Source of the DNA: Bradyrhizobium hereditatis
GTDB lineage: Bacteria; Pseudomonadota; Alphaproteobacteria; Rhizobiales; Xanthobacteraceae
DNA: 64,000 nucleotides
Direction of reading: 5' to 3'
NCBI RefSeq assembly: GCF_020329435.1
Contig: NZ_JAGKJK010000020.1
Coordinates: forward strand, 1-64,000
Below the pieces are notes generated by a model. The model was not told the origin of the DNA, searched no databases, and saw nothing but the letters and a program-made list of their open reading frames with translations. Position 1 is the stretch's first letter. Every line of letters begins with the position of its first letter. The position numbers and the translations under genes are program-made. Positions 1 through 11,100 of this stretch are shown here, in pieces.

Positions 1-3000
1 TCTCCTTCAGCGCCGGCGAGAACTGATCGAGCAGCGCCTGCTGCGTCAGCACCAGCGCCGCGCCGCTGTCGCGCAGCATGTGCGCCAGCCGTTCCCGCGG
101 ATACTCCGGATCGAGCGGCAGATAGGCGCCGCCGGCCTTCAGCACCGCCAATAGCGCGACCATCATCTCGACGCCGCGGTCGAGCGCCAGCCCGACGACG
201 ACATCGGCTCCGACTCCGCGCTCCCGCAGCCGCCGCGCCAGCCGGTTGGCCCGCGCATTCAACGCGGCGTAGCTCAGCTCCGCATCGCCAAACACCAGTG
301 CGATCGCGTCGGGTGATTCGCACACCTGCGCCTCGAATTGCGTGATGAATGAGCGGTCTCTTGGATATCGCGCCTGCGTCCGGTTCCACGTCTCCAGCAA
401 AAGCTGACGCTCCTCGCAGGGTAGAACATCCAATTGCCGCACCGGCGAGCGAGGCGCGCGCTCCGATGCCTCAGCCAGTTGTTCGAGCGTCTGCTGCATC
501 AAGGCGCAGATGCGATCGGCCGAGAGCGGATGGACTACCTGAGCGGTCAAGCCGAGTGCATGACCGTAATCCTCGATCGCCATCATCAAGGGATAATTCG
601 TACGCTCTTCACCACCGAGCCACTCGATGCCGCGCACGCCCGCGCCGTCCTGATCCGCAGACGAGTCGGCCGGCTTCGCGTTGTGCCGATAATTCAGGAT
701 CGAACTGAACAGGGGCGCCGGCGCTACGACACCGCTGCATCTCTGCGCAAGCGCCAGCGAGGCATGTTCATGCGCCATCAGTTCGGCAAGCCGGGCGTGC
801 GCATGCCGGACGCTGTCCTCGACCGCCGTGCCGTCGAGATCGAGCCGCAGCGGCAATGTGTTGATGAACAGGCCCATGGTACGGTCGCCGCCAGCGCCGG
901 CGTGCATGCGGCCGAACAGAACCGTGCCGAACACGACGCGCTCGCGCCCGCTGCTTCGCGCCACTACCTGGCCCCAGGCAAGATGGCACAGGCTGGCAAG
1001 ACTGACGCCCAGCCGCCGCGCCAGCGCGCGCAGCCGTGCGTTGAGCTGTTCCGGCAGCATTCGCCGGGCTTCTGTCACGCCGCCACCATCGCCGTGCACC
1101 CGATCGAGGCCAAACGGCGTCGTCGGCTCATCGATGTCGGCCAGCATGTTCCGGAAGAATCGCTCGTGCTCTTCGGTGGCCGGCGATCTGCGCGACTGCG
1201 CTACCAGGTTTCGGAAAGGGTACGGCGCCGAAAGCTCACGACCGCGTCCGGACAATATTTTCCGGACTTCGTCGTGCATCACCTCCAGCGTGGAGTGATC
1301 GCCGATCAAATGATGCAGCAACACCAAAAGCAGCCAACGCTCCTTGCCGGGATCTGGGGCGACTGCAAATCGCAGCAGCGGTGCCTGGCCGAGATCGATC
1401 CGATAACGGCGCGGGTCGAAGCGCTCGGCAAGCTGCTTATGCGCGGCACCTTCGCCATCCAACGCGACCTCGCTGACGTCAAAAGAAGCCTGTCGCCAGA
1501 CCACCTGCGCCGGAGCGGACAGGCCATTCCATTCAATGGACGTGCGCAGAATGTCGTGACGATCGATCACCTCTTGAACAGCAGCGAGATAGCGGTCGAG
1601 CAGGTCGCGGCTTGCAAACGCCATCTGGCCGACCAGCAAATATGGATCGCCTTCCTTCGACAGCAGATGGTGAAACAGGATGCCGTCCTGAAGCGGCGAC
1701 AGGCCGTAGATATCCTGGATGTTGGCGACGCCGCCCGGAACTCTGGCCACGATGTTGTCGACATCGGATTGCGTCAACGCGATCAGCGGCAATAATTCGG
1801 GTGTAATCGCCGTCGTCTGCGGCGTGATCAGGTTAGCGGGAACATCGGCTTCTCCGCCGCCGTTGAGACCGGCGGCGAAATCAGCCAATACCGGCTTTGC
1901 AAACAGCGCGCGCACGTCCGCCCGGAGCGAATGCCGCTGCAGTCGTTCCAACATGCGCACTGCAAGCAGCGAATGGCCGCCCAGTTCAAAGAAATGATCG
2001 TTGCGTCCGATCCGAGCGACGCCGAGTAGCTCGGTCCATATCCTGGCAACGATCTCCTCGATCTCGCCTTGCGGCAGCTCGAAGTGGCGTCTCGCGAAGG
2101 CATCATCCTCCGGCGCCGGCAGCGCCTTGCGATCGACCTTGCCGTTCGGCGTGAGCGGCAAGGCATCCAGCCGCACGAAAGCTGATGGCACCATGTATTC
2201 CGGCAGACACGCACGAAGGTGACTGCGCATCGCTGCCGCGAATTCAGCGGCATCAACGTTCGCGCTGTTGTCCCGACGCGCGGCCACATAAGCGACCAGC
2301 CGCGGGTCGCCGCTGTGATCCTGTCGCACCAGCACCACCGAGTCGGCCACACCGGCGTGCTCGTTGAGACGAAATTCGATTTCGCCAAGTTCGATGCGGA
2401 AACCGCGGATCTTGACCTGGTGATCATTGCGGCCGAGAAACTCGATATTGCCATCCGGCAGGTAACGTCCGAAATCGCCGGTGCGATACATGCGCGCCAT
2501 CGCGTCGTCAGCGAAGGGATCGCGTACGAAGCGCTCCGCGGTCAGATCGGTGTGATTAAGATAGCCGCGCGCGACCCCTGCCCCGCCGATATAGATTTCA
2601 CCGACCGCACCGAGCGGAACCGGCGAACCGAGCTTGTCGAGCAGATAGATTCGTGTATTCGGCAGCGGGCGGCCGATCGGGACGACATCGCCAGCAAAGC
2701 CCGCCGGCCGCAGCCAGGTGGTGGCGCAGACCGTTGCTTCCGTTGGTCCGTAGCCGTTGAAGACGGCAACGTTCGGCGGCAGCCCCTTGATCAGCTCGCC
2801 CTTGGGCAATTCTCCGGCGAGGACGAGTACCTGCAGTGACGCCAGCCTGTCGAGGTCGGTACGTCCCTGCAGCATCGCGGGCGGCAAGGTCGCATGCGTG
2901 ATGGTGTTATTCACGAGATAGTCGAGCAGTTCGGAGGTGTTTTGATGCTCTCGCGGAGTGATGAGAAACAGCTCTGCCCCCGAGCACAGGGCCATGACAA

Positions 3001-5122
3001 TTTCCCAGGCGCTGGCATCGAAGCTGAAGGAGGCAAACTGCACGACGCGGCTGCGTGCGGAGACCTCGAACAGCGCGCGCTGGGCCAGTGCCAGATTCAC
3101 CAGGCCGCGATGCTCGATCATCACGCCCTTAGGTCTTCCGGTAGAGCCGGAAGTGTAGATGATGTAGGCGAGATGCTGTGATGTGAGCCCTGTAACGGCT
3201 GGAGCAGATATCACCAAGTCGGCAATGGCTAAAGCGCTCGCCTCCAGATCGACAATCTCGCACGTCGCATTCGGGAATATTGCGTGTCCGGCATTGTCAG
3301 TGATCAGCAATTTCGGCTTTGCGTCATCCACAATGTGCCGCAGCCGCTCCACCGGATAGGCCGGATCCAGCGGCAGATATGCGCCGCCTGCCTTCAGCAC
3401 GGCCAACACGCTGACGATCATGGCAATGCCGCGCGGCAGGCAGATTGCAACCACCCGATCAGGGCCGACGCCCAACGCGATCAAGTGCCGCGCGAGCTGA
3501 TTGGCTTTCGTATCCAGCTCGCCATAGCTCAGGCGAACGTTCTCATGCGCCAGCGCAATGGCTTCAGGTGCTTTCCGAACCTGTTCTGCGAACAATTCGT
3601 GGATGCAGCGCTCGGACGGGAACGGCGCGGCTGTCTCGTTCCATGTATTAAGGACGAGCTTGCGCTCCTCGGCGCCGATAATGTCGATACGGTCGACGAT
3701 CTGATCCGCATCAGCGACCATCGCGCGCAGCACGGCCAGCAGATAATCCCGATGACGCCGGATCGTCGCTTCGTCAAAGAGCACCGTTGCATAATTCAGA
3801 GTGCCGACAATGCGGCCGCCCATTTCGCCCAAATTAAGTTCGAGATCGAATTTGACCTGCTGCAGCGGAATATCCGCTATCTCGGCCTTGAGGCCCGGCA
3901 GCTCAAGCATTGCCGCTTCGTTGTTCTGCCAGGCGAATACGATCTGGAAGACCGGCGGATGCTCCAGCCGCCGCGGCGGCTGAATGATCTCGACGAGCTG
4001 CTCGAATGGCAGATCCTGATGATCCTGAGCCGCGAGCGCCGCATCGCGGACGCGGCTGAGCAACTCCGCCACATCAGGCTCTCCAGAGAGATCCACGCGG
4101 AGCGCCAGCATATTGACGAAGAAGCCGACCAGGCGCTCGATTTCGCGCCTGTTGCGGCCAGCCGTCGGCGTGCCGATCACCAGATCGCTCTGCCCGGAAA
4201 GTTTTGACAAAACCGCCGCCCATGCCGCCAGCACCGTCATGAATGCCGTCGTGCGGTGCGTTTGGCTGAGCCGCTTGATACCGAGCGCAAGGTCGGCGTC
4301 GATCTCGATCGGCAACGACGCGCCGGCCAGCGACCTCACCCGCGATCGCGGCCGGTCGGTCGGAAGTTCGAGCACCGCGGGCGCGTCCGCGAGTGCTTGC
4401 CGCCAATAGTCGACCTGCTGCTGCAATCGCTCGCCTGCCAGCCACTGCCGTTGCCATGCAGCGTAGTCCGGATACTGAATGGCCAGCGGCGGCAGCGGAT
4501 CGTCCTGGCCGGCTGTAAAAGCCCGGTAAAGCGTACCCAGCTCGCGCACGAGCACGCCCATCGACCAGCCATCGGATACGATGTGATGCTGGGTGAGCAG
4601 GAACAGGTGCTCGCGCTCGGCGGTCCTGATGAGACGGCCGCGGATCAATGGCCCCGTCGTGAGATCGAACGGCGTACCAGCCTCTTCGCGGCACAAGCGG
4701 GCGAGTTCCTGTTCGATATCCTCGCGAGCGCGCACATCATGTTCGAGCACCGGCAGGCCTTCATGGGCCGGCAAGAGTTCAACGCGCGGCTGTCCGTCGA
4801 CCACGCGAAAGACGCTGCGCAACGCTTCGTGGCGCGCAAACAACCGGTCGAGGCTCCGGCGCCATGCAACGACATCGAGATCACCCGAAAGGCGCAATGC
4901 GCCGCGAATGTGATAGTTGGAACTGGCGCCATCGAGCTGCGCCAATAGCCAAAGCCGCTGCTGCGCAAAGGACAGTTGGAGTGGTCCATCGCGCGGCGCC
5001 CTCGGGATCGAAGAGTCACCTTTCCTGACGGTATTCTGGCCGCGCTCTCTCGCCAGCGCCAGGAGCTTTCTCACCTGCGCGGAATCGAGATCACGCAAAC
5101 TCGGCTTTGCTGCATCGGCCAT
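1..5122 (-). CDS. Non-ribosomal peptide synthetase 2 (C-A-PCP-C-A..., partial)
   Basis: About 1,707 residues are visible and the gene runs off the left edge. Domains in order: condensation (FAQQRLWLL near residue 55, HHIVSDGWS near 182), adenylation (YTSGSTGRPKG near 655), carrier protein (FFELGGHSLL near 1045), a second condensation domain (LSPLQDGILFHH near 1140), and the start of a second adenylation domain, from about residue 1590. Aligned to GrsA, the first A domain gives the code DAWTVAGVCK, close to Phe codes, so an aromatic or hydrophobic residue is inferred. The second C domain reads HHLIGDHS, with His where the usual motif has Gly. The ATG lies 2 bp after the stop of NRPS 1, so the two are co-translated and this is the next module of the line. 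The release (TE) domain is not in view. Confidence 0.95.
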   Translation of the reverse strand, partial: MADAAKPSLRDLDSAQVRKLLALARERGQNTVRKGDSSIPRAPRDGPLQLSFAQQRLWLLAQLDGASSNYHIRGALRLSGDLDVVAWRRSLDRLFARHEALRSVFRVVDGQPRVELLPAHEGLPVLEHDVRAREDIEQELARLCREEAGTPFDLTTGPLIRGRLIRTAEREHLFLLTQHHIVSDGWSMGVLVRELGTLYRAFTAGQDDPLPPLAIQYPDYAAWQRQWLAGERLQQQVDYWRQALADAPAVLELPTDRPRSRVRSLAGASLPIEIDADLALGIKRLSQTHRTTAFMTVLAAWAAVLSKLSGQSDLVIGTPTAGRNRREIERLVGFFVNMLALRVDLSGEPDVAELLSRVRDAALAAQDHQDLPFEQLVEIIQPPRRLEHPPVFQIVFAWQNNEAAMLELPGLKAEIADIPLQQVKFDLELNLGEMGGRIVGTLNYATVLFDEATIRRHRDYLLAVLRAMVADADQIVDRIDIIGAEERKLVLNTWNETAAPFPSERCIHELFAEQVRKAPEAIALAHENVRLSYGELDTKANQLARHLIALGVGPDRVVAICLPRGIAMIVSVLAVLKAGGAYLPLDPAYPVERLRHIVDDAKPKLLITDNAGHAIFPNATCEIVDLEASALAIADLVISAPAVTGLTSQHLAYIIYTSGSTGRPKGVMIEHRGLVNLALAQRALFEVSARSRVVQFASFSFDASAWEIVMALCSGAELFLITPREHQNTSELLDYLVNNTITHATLPPAMLQGRTDLDRLASLQVLVLAGELPKGELIKGLPPNVAVFNGYGPTEATVCATTWLRPAGFAGDVVPIGRPLPNTRIYLLDKLGSPVPLGAVGEIYIGGAGVARGYLNHTDLTAERFVRDPFADDAMARMYRTGDFGRYLPDGNIEFLGRNDHQVKIRGFRIELGEIEFRLNEHAGVADSVVLVRQDHSGDPRLVAYVAARRDNSANVDAAEFAAAMRSHLRACLPEYMVPSAFVRLDALPLTPNGKVDRKALPAPEDDAFARRHFELPQGEIEEIVARIWTELLGVARIGRNDHFFELGGHSLLAVRMLERLQRHSLRADVRALFAKPVLADFAAGLNGGGEADVPANLITPQTTAITPELLPLIALTQSDVDNIVARVPGGVANIQDIYGLSPLQDGILFHHLLSKEGDPYLLVGQMAFASRDLLDRYLAAVQEVIDRHDILRTSIEWNGLSAPAQVVWRQASFDVSEVALDGEGAAHKQLAERFDPRRYRIDLGQAPLLRFAVAPDPGKERWLLLVLLHHLIGDHSTLEVMHDEVRKILSGRGRELSAPYPFRNLVAQSRRSPATEEHERFFRNMLADIDEPTTPFGLDRVHGDGGGVTEARRMLPEQLNARLRALARRLGVSLASLCHLAWGQVVARSSGRERVVFGTVLFGRMHAGAGGDRTMGLFINTLPLRLDLDGTAVEDSVRHAHARLAELMAHEHASLALAQRCSGVVAPAPLFSSILNYRHNAKPADSSADQDGAGVRGIEWLGGEERTNYPLMMAIEDYGHALGLTAQVVHPLSADRICALMQQTLEQLAEASERAPRSPVRQLDVLPCEERQLLLETWNRTQARYPRDRSFITQFEAQVCESPDAIALVFGDAELSYAALNARANRLARRLRERGVGADVVVGLALDRGVEMMVALLAVLKAGGAYLPLDPEYPRERLAHMLRDSGAALVLTQQALLDQFSPALKE

Positions 5123-5124
5123 GT

Positions 5125-8100
5125 TCACTGCCCCTCCGCGATCAGATCCTGGAGCTCTTCAGCATCGAACTCCTGCTCGATCAGCCTGATCGACACGACG
5201 CGCGCGAACGAGGCGAGGTCGGGGTGAACGAACAGATCAGAGACCGGGATGGACACGCCGATCTCGTGCGACACCCGGCTGAGCACCCGCACGGCAAGCA
5301 AGGAGTGACCGCCGAGCTCGAAGAAGTGATCATGGCGTCCAATCCTGTTGACGCCGAGCAGTTCGGCCCAGATCTTCGCCAGCGCGATTTCGATTTCATC
5401 CTCGGGCGCCTCATAGCCACGGCGGGCCTGCGCATCCTCGTGCGGCGCCGGTAACGCGCGCCGGTCGATCTTGCCATTGGGGGTCAGCGGCAATTGCTCG
5501 AGCACGACAATCGTTGATGGGACCATGTACTCAGGCAGAATGGCCACTAGAGATTCCCGCAAGGCGCGGCCATCGAGCATCGGCTCGCCGCTCACGTATG
5601 CGAACAACTGACGCCCCGTCCTGCTCTCGCGCGCCACCACGGCCGCTGCGCGCACGCCGCGCTGCTCGGTGAGGCGCGCCTCGATCTCTCCGAGTTCGAT
5701 ACGGAAGCCGCGGATCTTCACCTGCTGGTCGGCGCGGCCGACATATTCGATCACGCCGTCGGCGCGCCAGCGCGCAAGGTCGCCGGTGCGATAGAGGCGC
5801 GCGCCAGTATCGCCGAACGGATCCGGGATGAACCGTTCCGCCGTCAGTGCGCCCCGTTTCAGATAGCCACGGGCCAATCCAACACCGCCGATGAACAGCT
5901 CGCCGGTGACGCCGATGGGAACGATGTTGAGGTCGGCATCGAGAATGTAGGCCCACCTGGCACCAACGGGCCGTCCGATCGGCGCGGCCCGCCCCGGCGT
6001 CAGCGCGGCATCGTCGACGAGCCACGCCGTCGGCGCGATCACAGTCTCCGTCGGACCGTAGGCGTTGACCAGAAGATCGACGTCAGCTGCCTGACGAAGC
6101 GCGTTGATCCCGCTATCCGACCAGGCTTCACCGCCCACGATGCAAGCCCTGATGGCGAGCCTGCGCCTGCTCTGCCGCAGAGCTGCGCTCAACTGATCCG
6201 CATAGGCCGGCGGCAGAAAGATCGACGTAACCGAATTGCGCTCGATCTCGCTGACGAGGTCGTCAATCAGCAGGCCTGGTCTGGATGGCAGGACCAGCGA
6301 GCCGCCCGTCATCAGCGGCACGAGCCATCGCTCATGGGCGATGTCGAAATTGATCGACGCCGTCTGGAATTCGCGGTCGCGCGACGTCATGCGGTAGAGC
6401 CGGCCGATGGCTTCGCAATGCATGGCAAGCGGCCCATGCGATACAGCCACGCCCTTCGGCATTCCGGTCGACCCTGACGTGTAGATCGCATAGGCGAGGC
6501 TATCCGGATGTATCTCGATATTCAGGTTGCCGGTGTCTTCGCCGGCGGGTGGCGATGGCTCGTCGATGCAGCACGCCTCGACGCCGGTCTCGTGCAGCAC
6601 CGGCGCGAGCGGTTCGAGCAGCGCGCTTTGCGTCAATATCAGCCGTGCCCTGCTGTCGCGCAGCATGTGGGCGAGCCGCTCGGCCGGATAGTCCGGATCG
6701 AGCGGCAGATAGGCGCCGCCTGCCTTCAGGACTGCTAGCAGCGCGACCATCATCTCCGGGCTGCGCGCCAGGGCGATGCCGACCAGGCGATCCGCGCCGA
6801 TGTTCCAGCGGCGAAGCCGCCGCGCAAGCTGGTTCGCGCGGGCATTCAGCTCGCCATAGCTGATGCGCTGGTCAGCCCATATGATCGCGACAGCAGAAGG
6901 CGCCTGCGCGGCCTGCGCCTCGATATGCGTAACGACGCCGACGTAAGAAGCAGGCGATGCCGGATGCGCCGCGCTGCTCCAGCTCAGGACCCGCCGTGCC
7001 TCATCATCGGCGACCGATCCGAGTTCGCCGAGCGCGCGATCCGCGTTGGCCGCGATCCGCTCAAGCAATCCATGCAGCATGTCGCGAAGGCGCCGGATAG
7101 CTGCCTCATCGAACCGGGCGCGGTCGTAGTTGAACTCGAGACTGAGCCGGTCGCTTCCAGCGAACACGGCAACCGCCAGCGCATAGTTGGTAGGCGTGAC
7201 ATGATCGACGCGCCCCAGGCGCGGCCCGCTCTCCCCGGTCCGGCGCAGCCCTTCATCGATCGGATAGTTTTCGAACACCAGGATGCTGTCGAACAGCGTC
7301 TGCCCGGCATGGCCGGCGAGACGCTGGATCTCGTAGAGCGGCGTCCAGCCGTGCTCGCGCAAGGCCAGGTTCTGCTCCTGCAACTGGCGTAGCCAGTCGC
7401 CGACACTTGCTTGCGGGCTTGGCGCGTCGACGATCGGCAACGTGTTGATGAAGAGGCCCACGATCTCCTCGGCGCCTGCCAGTTCCGCCGGACGACCGGA
7501 CACGGTCACGCCGAAACAGGCGGCGCTTTGCCCCGAATGCCGTCGCAACAACAGCGCCCACGCTGCTTGAATGAGCGTGTTGAGCGTCACCCGCTCGCGC
7601 TTCGCAAACGCCTTCAGCCGATCAGTCAGCTCCGCATTCACCGCGAGCGCAATGCTGGCGTGTCCCTCGGACTCCGATGCCTTGTTCGCCACAAGCGTAT
7701 TCGCCAGCAGGGTCGGCGTTTCGAGCCCAGCCAGCGCATCGCGCCAGAACTTCTCGGCGCCTGCCTGATCGCGGCCCTGCAGCCATGCGATGTAGTCGCG
7801 ATAGCTGCCCTGCACGGCCGGTAGCATGTCGCCGCGGACATGCTGCAGCACCTCCGCAACCAGCCGGGCCGAGCTCCAGCCGTCGACAAAGATGTGGTGA
7901 TGGGTCCAGATCAGCCAGTGACGTTTGTCGTCGAGCCGGATCAAGCGCACCCGCTGCAGCGGTGGCTGCGCGACGTCGAAGCCTTTTTCGCGTTCGCGCC
8001 GGGATACTTCCGCCAGTGCGGCATCCAGTTCCGTGCGCTCGCCGCTGCGTTCGAGCGCGGCCGCTCGCGGGCGCCAATCCTCTTCGACGAACGGCACCGT

Positions 8101-11100
8101 CACATGGCGGTGCACCACCTGCTGGGCTGCACCGGACAAGTTCTGCCAGACAAAGCCCGTCCGCAACGCGGCGTGCCGGTTGCTCACCGCCTGCCACGCC
8201 GTTCGAAGCTTGTCGGCATCGAAGCCGAACAGCTCGAGCCCGACCTGGTTCACATAGGCGTCGTTGTCACCATCCCGGAGCGCATGGAACAGCATGCCCT
8301 GCTGCATTGGCGAAAGCGGATAGATATCCTCGACGCTGCGGAGATCCAATGTCGCGCCTAGCCGGTCGAGATCGGCCTGACCGAGCCCGGACAGCGCAAC
8401 ATCAGACGGCGTGAGGCCAAAGGCGCCGCTGCAGCAATGCGTCACCAATTCGCGCAGTGCCGTCTGGTAAAGCGCCGCTAGCCGTTCAATCGTCTCGCGC
8501 CGATAGCGCTTGCGTCCGTATCCGAATGACAGTTGCAGCCGGCCCTCACGCACGAAGCCGGTGATGTTCAGCCAGCCGCGTAACGGAGCGGTGGCGCTAC
8601 GAGACGGACCCGCGCTCTCCGGCGCGAACGCGAAGTGCTGGGATAAGCTGCCATCGAACCGGCCGAGATAATTGAAGACGATCTGCGGCTCGGCCAGTTG
8701 CGCCAGCGCATGGCGTTGGGCCTCCGAGCCGAGATAGCGCAGCACGCCATAGCCGAGCCCGCGGTTCGGGATCGCTCGGAGTTTCTCCTTGACCGCTTTG
8801 ATCAGGGAAGCGTCGTCGTTCGATCCGCCTTGCAGCCGCACCGGGAAGGCTGTCGTGAACCAGCCGACCGTACGGGAAACATCCGCGCCAGCGAATACGT
8901 CCTCACGGCCATGGCCTTCGAGTTCGACCGTTACATCGTAATGCCCGCTCCAGCGCGAGACAGCGCGCGCCAGGCCCGCCAGCATCAGATCGTTGACCTG
9001 CGTCCGATAGGCGGAGGGTGCCTCCTCAAGCAGCCTCGACGTCAATTCGGCATTGATGACCAGCGACACCTCATCGCCATCCACAACGAGATCGACGCCA
9101 TCATGATCGTCGTCGCATGGCAAGCTCGGGCCCGCGCTGCAATCGAGCCAGAAAGGTAGCTCATCAGCCAGTTCCGCGGTCGCCGAGTAGGAGTGCAAGC
9201 GCTCGCCCCAAGACGCATAGGAGTCGCTCTTCGGCGGCAGCGTGACCGCGTCGCTCTGCTTTAGCTGATCATACGCTGAAGCCAGGTCTTCCAGAAGGAT
9301 GCGCCAGGATACGCCATCGACAACCAGATGATGGATCGCGATCAAGAGCCGCTGGCTGCCATCGGCAAGATCCATCCCGACCGCGCGCAGTAACGGCCCC
9401 GAAGACAGCGACAGACTCTCCTGCGCAGCAGAAGCAAGCGCAGCAATCTCCGTCGAATCCACGACGCCAGCACGGACCCATAATAGTTCCGGCGGCGACG
9501 GCGGAGGGCCCTGCTCCGCCCGCCACGCTCCGTCCACCTGCTTGAACCGCAGTCGCAATGCATCGTGCTGCTCCGCAATCGCGGCGAGCGCACCTCGCAG
9601 TGTCCCCCAGTCGAGCTGCGTCTGCGGGACCAGCAGCACGGCCTGGTTCCAGTGGTTCCGGTTGCCTATTTCCTCCGCGAAGAAGCGGATCTGAATCGGC
9701 AGCAGATGACGCATGCCGGCTGCCGGATCGCCACCGGCCAGCATCTTTGTATCCGGCTTCTCCTTCGTTGCGGCAGGCCTCGCCGTAACGGCTGCAACAG
9801 TTGCCAGCCCGGCCACGGTTTGCTGCCCGAACACCTGCTTCGGCGTCAGGCGGATGCCGCGCTTGCGCAAGCGGGCGATGATCTGCAGGCTGAGGATGGA
9901 ATCGCCGCCGAGCTCGAAGAAATTATCATGACGGCCGATGCGCTCGCGACCGAGCACCTCACACCAGACTGCCGCGATCGCCTCCTCGGTGTCTCCGACG
10001 GGCGCGGCATAGCTCGGGGCGGCCTTATCTTCGACCGGCTCCGGCAATGCCTTGCGGTCGACCTTGCCATTGGCTGTGAGTGGCAGCCGCTGCAATGCAA
10101 TAATGTGTGACGGCAGCATATAATCCGGCACGACCGCGGAGAGCTGCTGCTTGATCGCCTCCGGCTGTAGGGTCACACCGTTGCCGGGCACACAGTAAGC
10201 CACAAGTTCCTGCCGCTCTCCGCTCGCGCCGATCGCGCGCGCGATAACCACCGCGTCATCAATCCCCTGCAGCGCCTTGATGGCGCGGCCGACTTCGCCA
10301 AGCTCGATGCGATAGCCGCGCAGCTTGATCTGATCATCGCTGCGGCCGAGGAAGATCAGCCGGCCCGCCCGGTCGCAGCGGACGCGATCACCGGTTCGAT
10401 AGAGCCGCTCTCCAGCCGCGCCGAACGGATCAGGCACAAAGCGTTCCGCGGTCAGGCCCGCCGCGCCACGATAGCCCCGCGCGAGGCCGGCGCCGCCGAT
10501 ATAGAGTTCGCCCGTGACACCGACCGGCACCTCGTTCAGTGCATCGTCCAGCACGTGGGCGCGCAGATTGGCGAGCGGCAAGCCGATCGGAACCGCCCCG
10601 CTCTCATATGCAGTCTCGCATTCATGCGTCACCGCACCAACGGTGGTCTCCGTCGGCCCGTAGTGATTCAGAATCCGGCATTGCGGTCGCAAGAGCCTGA
10701 TATCCTCGAGCAGTGCGGCATCGCAGGTCTCTCCACCGAGGATGACCGCATCGCGCGGCAGGAGATCGGCCGAGCGCGATGCCTGCAGCAGACCGCGCAG
10801 ATGGCTGGGCACGATCTTGAGGATGCCGATATTGCCGTCGCGCATCACTTTCGCGAACGCATCCGCATCGAACACGGCTTCCGCAGAGAGCAGATGCAGC
10901 GTCACGCCGGAGGCGAGCGCGCCGAACAACACGGTGTGGCCGAGATCGGCCGCTACGGTCGAGACCATCGCCATGGTCGACGGCGGCTGCGGCTGCAGGC
11001 GTTGCAGCAGGGCCTGCACATAATTGGCTAGGGCGCCGTGCGAGACCGCGACGCCCTTCGGCGTTCCGGTCGATCCCGAGGTATAGATGATGTATGCAGT

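Noticed and set aside
434..1795. Long plus-strand frame (453 codons) over the NRPS 2 gene
   Set aside because: It is antisense to well-conserved NRPS domains; such shadows are common in GC-rich DNA. No recognisable domain and no ribosome site.
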